The notes under the pieces were generated by a model. It searched no databases. It had not been told where the DNA came from and saw only the letters and a program-made list of their open reading frames with translations. Of a stretch of 25,990 nucleotides of DNA, positions 6,075 to 12,277 are shown piece after piece (position 1 is the stretch's first letter; the number at the start of each line of letters is the position of its first letter). The stretch is from Candidatus Berkelbacteria bacterium (GTDB lineage: Bacteria; Patescibacteriota; UBA1384; 2-12-FULL-50-11). The DNA lies in assembly GCA_024654065.1 (NCBI GenBank), contig JANLIQ010000028.1:1-25990 (forward strand), given 5' to 3'. The position numbers and the translations under genes are program-made.

Positions 6075-6312
6075 TAATCTGCGTCAGTAAAGCTCCGTGT
6101 TTCAAAGCCCGCAGATAATCTAGTTGAATATTGATAATCTTTTGACCGAGGTCGGTCTTCTCGCTAACGGCTCTGATCAAATCCTCTTTTGAGAACTCGC
6201 CGTCACTGCCGATTGAGATCTTTTTGCCCGACGGGAAGGTTTGGAGTCTGGCTTTGACCAGCTCCCGAATCTCTTCGTCGTTAACAATATCGGTTTGTTT
6301 GGTGGCTGACAT
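6067..6312 (-). CDS. Small protein of the caspase-like operon (81 residues), unknown function
   Basis: An acidic-basic, mostly helical 81-residue protein without cysteines or membrane segments. ELVKARLQTFPSGKKISIG (residues 17-35) is followed by EFSKEDLIRAVSEKTDLG (39-56), which looks like a strand-turn then a compact helix, and QKIINIQLDYLRALKHG, a C-terminal helix. No family is recognised. It overlaps the protease-like gene by 8 bases and lies 5 bases after the 59-residue gene, so the three proteins are made together and probably interact. It might be a regulator, adaptor or inhibitor of the protease (inference). Confidence 0.72.
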   Translation of the reverse strand: MSATKQTDIVNDEEIRELVKARLQTFPSGKKISIGSDGEFSKEDLIRAVSEKTDLGQKIINIQLDYLRALKHGALLTQING

Positions 6313-6317
6313 GTTAG

Positions 6318-6497
6318 TTAAATAATATCCAAGGCTACTAACTTATTCAAAATCTCTTTACCAGTATCCGTATCTTGGTCAATCTCAAGTTTAGCAATCC
6401 GCCAAGTAATCGGCTCGCCATTAACGGTGATTACGACTTCCTCGCGAATATTGAGTGGCAAGTTGTCATATGTTTTATAGAATCGCTCTTTCTCCAT
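6318..6497 (-). CDS. Tiny first gene of the caspase-like operon (59 residues), unknown function
   Basis: The frame encodes MEKERFYKTYDNLPLNIREE, then VVITVNGEPITWRIAKLEI and DQDTDTGKEILNKLVALDII with a TAA stop. It reads as a helix, a beta-hairpin around NGEP and a C-terminal helix, so it is very likely a folded small protein rather than chance coding. It lies 5 bases before the 81-residue gene and begins 10 bases after a good -10 (TAAAAT). The TFYxxYxNLPxxxRxEV opening is one I believe recurs beside similar small genes in other Patescibacteria, but this is recollection and needs a search. Function unknown; a sensor or antitoxin-like partner for the protease-like protein is one possibility. 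Confidence 0.75.
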   Translation of the reverse strand: MEKERFYKTYDNLPLNIREEVVITVNGEPITWRIAKLEIDQDTDTGKEILNKLVALDII

Positions 6498-6507
6498 TTG
6501 CTCTGTT

Positions 6508-6536
6508 ATTTTAGGTTAAACTATCCTGGAGTTCAA
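6508..6536 (-). promoter_or_regulatory. Promoter of the caspase-like operon
   Basis: On the minus strand TTGAAC (plus 6531-6536) and TAAAAT (plus 6508-6513) are 17 bases apart. The ATG of the 59-residue gene begins 10 bases after the -10, so the leader is 0-4 bases. No Shine-Dalgarno site is evident. Confidence 0.65.
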
Positions 6537-6616
6537 TGCTATAGACAACTCTTCGCATTGAGGACTTCCCCGTATCTTGCAACTAAATTAGTCTAGCATC
6601 CTCCAGGGTGCGTAGC

Positions 6617-6644
6617 TCGACATTTCCTGGTTCGGGAGTAGAAT
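6617..6644 (+). promoter_or_regulatory. Short-form promoter element for the methyltransferase gene
   Basis: TCGACA (6617-6622), 16 bases with GGTTCGGGAG, TAGAAT (6639-6644), then CTAGACTAG and the ATG (9 bases). It differs from the element at 5049 at only a few positions. It is preceded by TAG, although no gene is seen ending there. Confidence 0.75.
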
Positions 6645-6653
6645 CTAGACTAG

Positions 6654-7352
6654 ATGGATCAAGTCCAAGACGCATATACTGAATGGGCGGCAGGTTACGA
6701 TCATTTTGCCAAGAAAAATATCGGGATTATTAAAAACTACCCAGTAATTCTGGGGATGATTGAAAAAGAGCCAAGAAAAGATCGTGGGCTGGAATTGGGC
6801 TGTGGTACGGGCCTTCTCACTGTTAAGCTGAGCAAATACTGTCCGGAGATTATAGGATTAGATTTTAGCGAACCGATGCTCCAGGAGGCGCGAAAAAAAT
6901 CAAGCTTGGGCGCCAAGATGTCTTTTCAGACAGGAGATATCACCAAGAGTTTGCCTTTTAATAACGATTTCTTTGACTTTGTAGTAGCGTCTTTGGTTTT
7001 CAATCACATTGAGAATATCGAACCGATTGTTAACGAAATCCAGCGAGTGCTAAAAATTGGCGGTATCTTAGTTTTTGACGAAGCCGATATGACGCCCCGA
7101 ACCCCAGAACAACTTAAGCATAAATTGAGAGTTGCTGAACTCGATCCACTTTTAAAACGTCGCGATGAGGGTATCGGTATTTGGTTCGGTCGGCCGCTCG
7201 ATAAAGTTAAGTCGCTACTTGAACGCGCTGGTTTCAAAGTTGAGGACGTTGCTAAAACAGTCGTCGATAAGGAACTCGAACCGATCGTCGAGAACTATCA
7301 GCACCACAAGGGCAGGGTATTTTCTCTCATTATTAAGGCTAGGAAAATCTAG
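6654..7352 (+). CDS. Class I SAM-dependent methyltransferase
   Basis: A 232-residue soluble methyltransferase of the UbiE/Methyltransf_11 type. The N-terminal AYTEWAAGYDHFA (about residues 7-19) is the usual cap motif; motif I is LELGCGTGLL (46-55), motif II GLDFSEPML (about 68-76), and the acidic QTGDITKSLPF (about 91-101) and ASLVFNHIE (about 112-120) follow in order. The C terminus FSLIIKARK ends the last strand. The substrate is unknown: small molecules, quinones or antibiotics are all possible for this fold. It stands alone behind its own leaderless promoter, diverging from the caspase-like operon. Confidence 0.88.
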   Translation: MDQVQDAYTEWAAGYDHFAKKNIGIIKNYPVILGMIEKEPRKDRGLELGCGTGLLTVKLSKYCPEIIGLDFSEPMLQEARKKSSLGAKMSFQTGDITKSLPFNNDFFDFVVASLVFNHIENIEPIVNEIQRVLKIGGILVFDEADMTPRTPEQLKHKLRVAELDPLLKRRDEGIGIWFGRPLDKVKSLLERAGFKVEDVAKTVVDKELEPIVENYQHHKGRVFSLIIKARKI

Positions 7353-7359
7353 CAGTAAC

Positions 7360-7388
7360 TCGACAGTTCCGTTTCGGCACGTCATCAT
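7360..7388 (+). promoter_or_regulatory. Diverged promoter element for the M23-like gene
   Basis: CTCGACAGTTCCG (TCGACA 7360-7365) keeps the left half of the dispersed element. The best -10 is CATCAT (7383-7388) after 17 bases, 6 bases before the ATG; the conserved spacer end is lost. Confidence 0.4.
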
Positions 7389-7394
7389 AAATTC

Positions 7395-8171
7395 ATGAGC
7401 GGAACGAGAAAAATATTTTTGTTTGTCGCTCTACCGTTGGTGATAATTTTTGGGGCTATTATGTTTTTCACTCTTGGTGGCAGGGGCGACAATACCAATA
7501 ATATTTCTGGCAATAATTCGGCCTCAACACAGGGTAAGGACTGTCCAGCGCTCGTTACCCCAGTTGATGTATCACTGGTAACTTCCGTTCTCTATCCCGG
7601 CCAGATTCGTGGTGGAGATTTTAAGCCCCATGGCGGGTTTCGGTTGGATAACGCTGGAGATAACTTCGTCAGCGTCAAGGCGCCGCTGGACGCTAAAGTC
7701 ACCGACGGCAGTCGCTACATTGAACATGGCGAGATTCAATATATGTTCAGCTTCGAGCATAGCTGTGGGCTAAAGTATCGCTTTGATCATTTGAAAACGC
7801 TCTCGGCCAAACTTCAAGCCGTTGTCGAAAAATTACCTGAAGCCAAAGTAGGTGATTCTCGCACAACCGAAATCGAAGGGAATATAACTGCTGTCGCAGG
7901 AGAGATTGTAGCCACGGCCGTCGGTTTTGAAAAAAGTCCCGACGATATCAACCGACCAAATGTCGGGTTTGACTTTGGGCTTTACGACTCCAGGCAAAAA
8001 AATGAGTCGTCAAAAGATTCTGCTTGGGTGGCGGCCCACCAAGAGGATGGCGACCAAGCGATATACGGTGTCTGCTGGCTTGATTGGTTACCCGCCTCAG
8101 ATGCCGTAATTCTTAAAGCCCTATCGGGTGCTGACGGCCAAAGTGGTAAAACTAGCGATTACTGCAAGTAA
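7395..8171 (+). CDS. Membrane-anchored extracellular protein with degenerate M23/LytM-like domain
   Basis: A 258-residue protein with an N-terminal anchor (IFLFVALPLVIIFGAIMFFTL, about 7-27), an Asn/Ser-rich linker and a beta-rich extracellular domain. PHGGFRLD (about 78-85), a strand with VKAPLDAKVTDG, and KYRFDHLKTLS follow the order of the LytM/M23 peptidase fold, but the first zinc motif H-x3-D is spaced differently (H-x5-D) and the terminal H-x-H is FDH, so catalysis is doubtful. Cysteines at DCPAL, HSCGL, GVCW and DYCK could form disulfides. It may bind cell-wall or sugar ligands rather than cut peptides (inference). The M23 assignment is from motif order only. Confidence 0.6.
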   Translation: MSGTRKIFLFVALPLVIIFGAIMFFTLGGRGDNTNNISGNNSASTQGKDCPALVTPVDVSLVTSVLYPGQIRGGDFKPHGGFRLDNAGDNFVSVKAPLDAKVTDGSRYIEHGEIQYMFSFEHSCGLKYRFDHLKTLSAKLQAVVEKLPEAKVGDSRTTEIEGNITAVAGEIVATAVGFEKSPDDINRPNVGFDFGLYDSRQKNESSKDSAWVAAHQEDGDQAIYGVCWLDWLPASDAVILKALSGADGQSGKTSDYCK

Positions 8172-8172
8172 C

Positions 8173-8200
8173 TCGACATTTTCCGCAACACTGTTACATA
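8173..8200 (+). promoter_or_regulatory. Orphan copy of the promoter element without a downstream gene
   Basis: CTCGACA begins directly after the TAA stop at 8169-8171 (TCGACA 8173-8178); TACATA (8195-8200) lies 16 bases on. The only nearby start, ATG at 8214, gives a 6-codon frame inside a hairpin. The next gene on this strand is more than 1 kb away. Confidence 0.45.
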
Positions 8201-8206
8201 TTAGTT

Positions 8207-8255
8207 AACGAAAATGTGGCCAGGAAACTTCTAGCCACATTTGGTAAAAATCGTT
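8207..8255 (+). other. Structured hairpin region, possible small RNA or convergent terminator
   Basis: AAATGTGGC (8212-8220) pairs perfectly with GCCACATTT (8234-8242); directly outside, AACGA (8207-8211) pairs with TCGTT (8251-8255) across an 8-base bulge, giving 14 pairs. It begins about where transcription from the orphan promoter would start. Read on the minus strand, the stem is followed by TCGTT and could end the transcript of the gene at 8355-9077. Which of the two uses applies cannot be decided from sequence. Confidence 0.5.
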
Positions 8256-8354
8256 CTTTAGCTCCTCATACAAAATTATGGGCGCTAGGGTTAGGCATGA
8301 GCCTAGGTGAAAAGACTATAACTACATTGGTTTGTCTCTTCTCGAGGAATCGTT

Positions 8355-9077
8355 CTAATGAAGATGAAGGAACTTCCTAAGGTCTTTGTCTGGGAAGTAA
8401 ATCTCCCACTCTTCCTTAAACTCCTCGAATGTTTCGCGGAAATACCGCATTGTCCGTCGAATTGCTGGAGTTAGTGCTTTGTGTAACGGGCCGTCAAAGC
8501 CCAAATACATCCGCATTTGCTCCGTAATCTCCCTGCTCGCCACAAATCCCTCTTCCGGTCGCACTGGTAAGCAAAACCGCTTCTCAACGCTAACTGGATC
8601 GTGATAATCGTAAGCGAGTACTAGCTCGAGTCGTAGCTTGACCCTTCGAACCCCAAGAGGGTGAAGCAAGTCAAACAGCATTAACAGGTCGGTGATCCTG
8701 GGGTCGGTTCCGTGGTTATGAAACCGAGATCGCAACGTAGCCTCAATTTGTGCTCTTTCGGGAGCAACTGTTTCTGCCATGACAACAGCACCAGTAGTTA
8801 CGTGTAGAAGCTGAGGACAATACATCGCTCCCCAGTAACGAAGCTCAACATCTAAACCATGGCTGTAGAAGCGGGTTTCGATATAAGCGGTGTGATCTCG
8901 ATCTTCGGTGTGACCGGCCGTCAGACACTCGGTCGAACCAGCCTGGGTCGTGCGACAAAAGAAGGGGCCGACATTGTTTGGTTGATACGGCTCTTGGCCA
9001 AGAACGTGTTTTAGGCGTTCAAAAACCAGGGGTTCGTACCGACCAGCAAATTCAGCGCAGAGTTTTGTTGTTAACAT
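8355..9077 (-). CDS. Conserved-looking soluble protein of unknown function (240 residues)
   Basis: No family is recognised. The protein is soluble, with several histidines and cysteines: FFCRTTQAG, LTAGHTEDRDH, YCPQLLHVTTG and the acidic, aromatic C-terminal FEEFKEEWEIYFPDKD. The middle (VRRVKLRLELVLAYDYHDP) looks like two long beta strands. The start is placed at the ATG at 9077 rather than a TTG five codons earlier because GGAGGG sits 7 bases before the ATG and the TTG falls inside that ribosome site. Unlike most genes here it has a consensus promoter with a real 5' leader (about 34 bases) containing a palindrome, so it is probably regulated separately. Confidence 0.72.
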   Translation of the reverse strand: MLTTKLCAEFAGRYEPLVFERLKHVLGQEPYQPNNVGPFFCRTTQAGSTECLTAGHTEDRDHTAYIETRFYSHGLDVELRYWGAMYCPQLLHVTTGAVVMAETVAPERAQIEATLRSRFHNHGTDPRITDLLMLFDLLHPLGVRRVKLRLELVLAYDYHDPVSVEKRFCLPVRPEEGFVASREITEQMRMYLGFDGPLHKALTPAIRRTMRYFRETFEEFKEEWEIYFPDKDLRKFLHLH

Positions 9078-9093
9078 ACGTATTCCCTCCAAC

Positions 9094-9104
9094 CACGATT
9101 CGTG
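9094..9104 (-). promoter_or_regulatory. Palindrome in the 5' leader of the 8355-9077 gene
   Basis: CACGATTCGTG is a perfect inverted repeat of five-base arms around one base, lying between the predicted transcription start (about 9112) and the GGAGGG ribosome site. It could be an operator or a small leader hairpin. Confidence 0.4.
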
Positions 9105-9118
9105 ATGAAGATGCGAGA

Positions 9119-9147
9119 ATTATAGATCAGATATAGTCGGAGGTCAA
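9119..9147 (-). promoter_or_regulatory. Consensus sigma-70-type promoter of the 8355-9077 gene
   Basis: On the minus strand TTGACC (plus 9142-9147), 17 bases, TATAAT (plus 9119-9124). This is the best housekeeping-type promoter in the window and shows the consensus the dispersed TCGACA/TAGAAT elements resemble. Confidence 0.8.
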
Positions 9148-9280
9148 GGATTTGGGAGATAATTTATTCGGAATTATTATTCCCCAGAACTCGAATATTC
9201 CTCTTATTCGTTAGGATAGATGTATGAAGAGGTGGCAAAAGTGGCCTTCAGCAGCGTAGGGCGGACATTTTTGTTCTAGC

Positions 9281-9310
9281 TCGACATTCTCTGAATTCAA
9301 GGAGTAGTAT
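9281..9310 (+). promoter_or_regulatory. Promoter element, leaderless, for the SDR gene
   Basis: TCGACA (9281-9286) preceded by TAGC, 18 bases ending in AATTCAAGGAG, TAGTAT (9305-9310), then 6 bases to the ATG. It is a diverged member of the dispersed element family. Confidence 0.6.
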
Positions 9311-9316
9311 TGGTTT

Positions 9317-10126
9317 ATGGAGAATGTCCCGCTAGCCCAGTTGATAAGTTTGAAGGGTAAAATCGCGATTGTTACCGGTGGGGCGATGGGCATCGGCCGC
9401 GGTATTGTCAAGCGATTGGCCGAAGCTGGCGCCAAAGTTTTGATTGCCGATTTCAACCACGAAGCGGCGCAAAAAACTGCTAAAGAGCTACAGGGTAATG
9501 GCTGGGTCGTCCTGTCGATAAAAACCGATGTTGGCAATGAAGCGGATGTGAAAAAAATGATCGAAGTCTGCCAAGAGGCGCTCGGTGGTATTGATATCTT
9601 GGTCAACAACGCCGGCATCTATCCACCAGAGCCAGTGGCCAAAATGAGCGGTGAGGATTTTGAAAAAGTAATGCATGTCAATTTGCGTAGTGTTTTTCTA
9701 ACCACAAAGTATGTTAGTGAAGTGATGAAGCAACAGGGTCGGGGCGGAAAAATTATCAATATTACTTCCGTTGACGCTATTCACCCTTCGATGGTTGGTT
9801 TGGCCCACTACGACGCCTCTAAGCACGGTGTTTGGGGTTTTACCAAAAACTCGGCTCTGGAACTGGCCAAAGACAAGATTTGGGTCAATGCCATCGCTCC
9901 AGGAGGCATTAATACACCTGGGGTGGCGGCGATGCAAGGAGTTGCGCCACAAGCGGACGCCGAAACGCTAAAGAAACAGACCGAGGCATTTATGGCCAAA
10001 ATCCCGATGGGCCGGATGGGCGAGCCGGACGAAATTGGCAAAGTCGCGCTCTTTTTGGCCAGCGACCTCGCTAGCTACATGACCGGCGAACAGGTTGTTG
10101 TCGACGGCGGCGTACTGCTTAGCTAG
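9317..10126 (+). CDS. Short-chain dehydrogenase/reductase (FabG-like SDR)
   Basis: A 269-residue classical SDR. The dinucleotide-binding motif TGGAMGIG is at residues 20-27, NNAG at 97-100, the structural Asn in VNLRS at about 122, and the catalytic Ser151, Tyr165 and Lys169 (YDASK) are all present. ADFN after strand 2 (about 44-47) places an Asp where it would bind the adenosine ribose, which suggests NAD rather than NADP. The C-terminal GRMGEPDEIGKVALFLASD and TGEQVVVDGG are standard. Substrate is unknown; such genes are often annotated 3-oxoacyl-ACP reductase or glucose dehydrogenase, but no other fatty-acid gene is nearby. The leaderless promoter fixes the start. Confidence 0.92.
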   Translation: MENVPLAQLISLKGKIAIVTGGAMGIGRGIVKRLAEAGAKVLIADFNHEAAQKTAKELQGNGWVVLSIKTDVGNEADVKKMIEVCQEALGGIDILVNNAGIYPPEPVAKMSGEDFEKVMHVNLRSVFLTTKYVSEVMKQQGRGGKIINITSVDAIHPSMVGLAHYDASKHGVWGFTKNSALELAKDKIWVNAIAPGGINTPGVAAMQGVAPQADAETLKKQTEAFMAKIPMGRMGEPDEIGKVALFLASDLASYMTGEQVVVDGGVLLS

Positions 10127-10155
10127 CACGACTGTTCCAGTTTCAGGTTCGATGC
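10127..10155 (+). other. Decayed copy of the promoter element after the SDR stop codon
   Basis: Immediately after the TAG stop, CACGACTGTTCCAGTTTCAGG and then TTCGATGCGAT resemble CTCGACATTTCC...GGTTCGGGAG, but the TAGAAT box is lost. No plus-strand gene follows; the region is the tail of a convergent gene. Confidence 0.4.
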
Positions 10156-10161
10156 GATTTT

Positions 10162-11082
10162 TTAGATTCCTAGGGCCTTAGCGATTAAACCGATTGCTTG
10201 TTCTGGTAGGTCTAAACTACTCAAGTGAAATGCTCCGTGATTGCCGTTTGGATCTTCTAAAACTGCTAGGACATTGGCACCGTGTGCGACTAGGAAGGTT
10301 TTAGTTTCTGCCATCCCTAGGCAACCGCCCTGTTCGGGACTAGGATCCTTCCCGCCACAAGCCAAAACCCAAGCAACGTTCTTAAAAAAAGTCGGCGAAA
10401 TAGTACCGTTGGGCTTATCTTCATACCACGGGAAATCCGACTGGTATCTACCAGAAGCTGAAATAGCAGCATCAAAAACCGCTCCACTACCTCGATCGTT
10501 AGCAATAACCGCGTAAGAATTAGCACTCCCCCGTGAAAAACCTTCTAGAATAACTAGATCGTTGGCCACATAACCTTGGGCTGTTAGAAATTGCCTCGTC
10601 TGCGCAACAACTTCAGAAGGGGAATAGTATTTCGCTTTCGTACCTTCACCACCGTCCCACCAGTTTAAGGAAGCCAAAGCATAGCTTCCGCCCGTGAGGT
10701 GTGACTTCCAGGCAGCGTAGTCAGACTCGGCCGTAGTCTCGTGTCCAGGCAGAGAAATAATAACTTTCTTGGGTGAAGCGTTGTTTTGACCCTCTGGTGC
10801 GCCGTAATAGAAATATTGTTCTCCATCAGCCGTAGTTATTTTTTGCGGGCTCTCTAGCGTCGAGACACTATCTGGCTCTATAACTTTAATGGTTGTCTGA
10901 TTATGGGTATCGGTAGTGTTATTAGTGTTGGTAACGGGAATTTTTGTCTCGTCGTAATCGTTCTTAACGGATCGCTGGGTAAAATAGAGTGTGATACTAA
11001 TGGCGAGAATCGCCAAGATAGCGATAGCCGTAATCAGTGCCTTTTTCGGGTGCGTTGAACTATCCGTTTGGACCTCATCCAT
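10162..11082 (-). CDS. Membrane-anchored extracellular alpha/beta hydrolase
   Basis: A 306-residue protein with an N-terminal cytoplasmic tail, an anchor helix (ALITAIAILAILAISITLYF, about residues 15-34), a Thr/Asn-rich linker (45-65) and an alpha/beta-hydrolase domain. The nucleophile elbow is GFSRGS (181-186, Ser183), VIISLPGHETT (107-117) gives the oxyanion region, and GNHGAFH (280-286) supplies the candidate catalytic His. Cysteines in VLACGG and GGCLG may form an extracellular disulfide. Substrate unknown: an esterase, feruloyl-esterase-like or peptidase activity are all possible. It is transcribed divergently from the DHODH gene; on the minus strand TAAAGT lies 6 bases before the ATG, again suggesting a leaderless message. 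Confidence 0.78.
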   Translation of the reverse strand: MDEVQTDSSTHPKKALITAIAILAILAISITLYFTQRSVKNDYDETKIPVTNTNNTTDTHNQTTIKVIEPDSVSTLESPQKITTADGEQYFYYGAPEGQNNASPKKVIISLPGHETTAESDYAAWKSHLTGGSYALASLNWWDGGEGTKAKYYSPSEVVAQTRQFLTAQGYVANDLVILEGFSRGSANSYAVIANDRGSGAVFDAAISASGRYQSDFPWYEDKPNGTISPTFFKNVAWVLACGGKDPSPEQGGCLGMAETKTFLVAHGANVLAVLEDPNGNHGAFHLSSLDLPEQAIGLIAKALGI

Positions 11083-11124
11083 ACATTTACTTTAGCGATT
11101 AGCGAGTTAAAACTAAACAATCAC

Positions 11125-11152
11125 TCGACAATTGACCTCTCAAGCGTAGAAT
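11125..11152 (+). promoter_or_regulatory. Short-form promoter element, leaderless, for the DHODH gene
   Basis: TCGACA (11125-11130), 16 bases, TAGAAT (11147-11152), then 8 bases to the ATG at 11161. It sets the DHODH start and rules out the longer frame that would begin at 11068. Confidence 0.72.
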
Positions 11153-11160
11153 CATATCCG

Positions 11161-12249
11161 ATGGGTCGATTAACTTCAGTCTTAGTTGCGAGTGCCTATA
11201 AACATGCCGTTCGACCGATTCTTTTTCGGCACGACCCGGAAATTGCCCATAATAGGATTACTGCTCTTGGGGAAAAGATTAGCCAGCGCCGTATAGCGCT
11301 GTCAGTTATTCGATATTTGTTCGGCCAGCGAAACCCCCTCCTTAAGAAAACTGTATCTGGAATTGAGTTTCCCTCTCCAATCGGTCTAGCCGCTGGTTTT
11401 GATTATCAGGCTAAACTACCTTGGGTTTTAGAGGCTCTTGGATTTGGATTTGCCACCGTTGGCACCATCACCAACCGCCCTTGTTCGGGCAATCCCCGAC
11501 CGTGGTTGGGACGGTTAGTTAAGTCCCAGTCTCTGTTAGTAAATAAGGGATTCAAAAACGATGGTATCGTCGCCACGCTAAAACGATTGCAAAATTTACC
11601 ATCAATAATGCCGGTTGGTTTAAGTATCGGCCAAACTAATTCCCCAAAGATTGATACCGAAGCCAAGGCGATTGATGATATCATCGCCTGTTTCACCTAC
11701 GCCGAAGGTCACCCTCACCAATGCCGCTATTACGAGCTCAATATCAGCTGTCCCAATATCCAAAAACATATCTCTTTTTACTCACCTTTACCGCTAAAAA
11801 AGCTGCTAGAGGGGCTAGAGAGACTAAAAATTTCTCGACCAGTATTTATTAAATGTCCTGTTAGCGTCAGTGACGAAGAATTGGTTGGCATTGCCGAGAC
11901 AGCCAGTAAGTTCTCATTCATTTCTGGTTTGGTTATTGGCAATCTTCAGCGCGATCGGACCCATCCAACAATTCTTAGGGACGAGCTTGCTAAGTGTGGC
12001 CCAGGCAATTTCAGTGGGCTGCCGACAAGAGTCCGCTCAACGGAATTGATAAAAATAATTCGCGCAAAATTCGGGACTCGTTTCGCCATTATTGGCTGTG
12101 GCGGGATTTTCGGCACCGAAGACGCCGAGGCCAAGTTTGCCGCCGGCGCTGATTTGGTCCAGCTGATAACAGGCCTAATTTTCAAAGGCCCGCAATTGGT
12201 ATCCGAAATTAATCACAGCCTAACTGGCCACAATCTACTTTGGAAGTGA
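11161..12249 (+). CDS. pyrD: Dihydroorotate dehydrogenase (quinone-type architecture)
   Basis: A 362-residue flavoenzyme that oxidises dihydroorotate to orotate in pyrimidine synthesis. The N-terminal helices (residues 1-60) before the barrel, and LFRHDPEIAHNR (21-32), match class 2 enzymes that sit on the membrane and use quinone. The barrel shows GLAAGFD (75-81), VGTITNRPCSGNPRPWLGRL (100-119), NKGFKNDG (128-135), ELNISCPN (192-199) and IGCGGIFGTEDA. The catalytic-base position, normally Ser in class 2 (NISSPN), is Cys197 here as in class 1. The start at 11161 is chosen because a leaderless promoter ends 8 bases before it and the extra residues of the longer frame resemble no family member. 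No other pyrimidine gene is in the window. Confidence 0.9.
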   Translation: MGRLTSVLVASAYKHAVRPILFRHDPEIAHNRITALGEKISQRRIALSVIRYLFGQRNPLLKKTVSGIEFPSPIGLAAGFDYQAKLPWVLEALGFGFATVGTITNRPCSGNPRPWLGRLVKSQSLLVNKGFKNDGIVATLKRLQNLPSIMPVGLSIGQTNSPKIDTEAKAIDDIIACFTYAEGHPHQCRYYELNISCPNIQKHISFYSPLPLKKLLEGLERLKISRPVFIKCPVSVSDEELVGIAETASKFSFISGLVIGNLQRDRTHPTILRDELAKCGPGNFSGLPTRVRSTELIKIIRAKFGTRFAIIGCGGIFGTEDAEAKFAAGADLVQLITGLIFKGPQLVSEINHSLTGHNLLWK

Positions 12250-12277
12250 CTCACAAAGAAACGGTTTTTGGACGAGC

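Noticed and set aside
3300..6640. GGTTCGGGAG and GGTTCGAGGG repeats considered as tRNA T-arm remnants or att sites
   Set aside because: They resemble a T-loop core but always sit just before a TAGAAT/TACAAT box and a start codon, with no tRNA body, integrase or paired ends.
9224..9259. A short frame MKRWQKWPSAA between 9224 and the SDR promoter, after a TAGGAT box
   Set aside because: Only 11 codons, no ribosome site and no recognisable family; possibly a decayed gene end before the TAG-CTCGACA junction.
11068..11160. An upstream in-frame extension of the DHODH gene that would overlap the divergent hydrolase gene
   Set aside because: The TCGACA-16-TAGAAT promoter lies inside it and ends 8 bases before the ATG at 11161; the added residues do not look like a DHODH N terminus.
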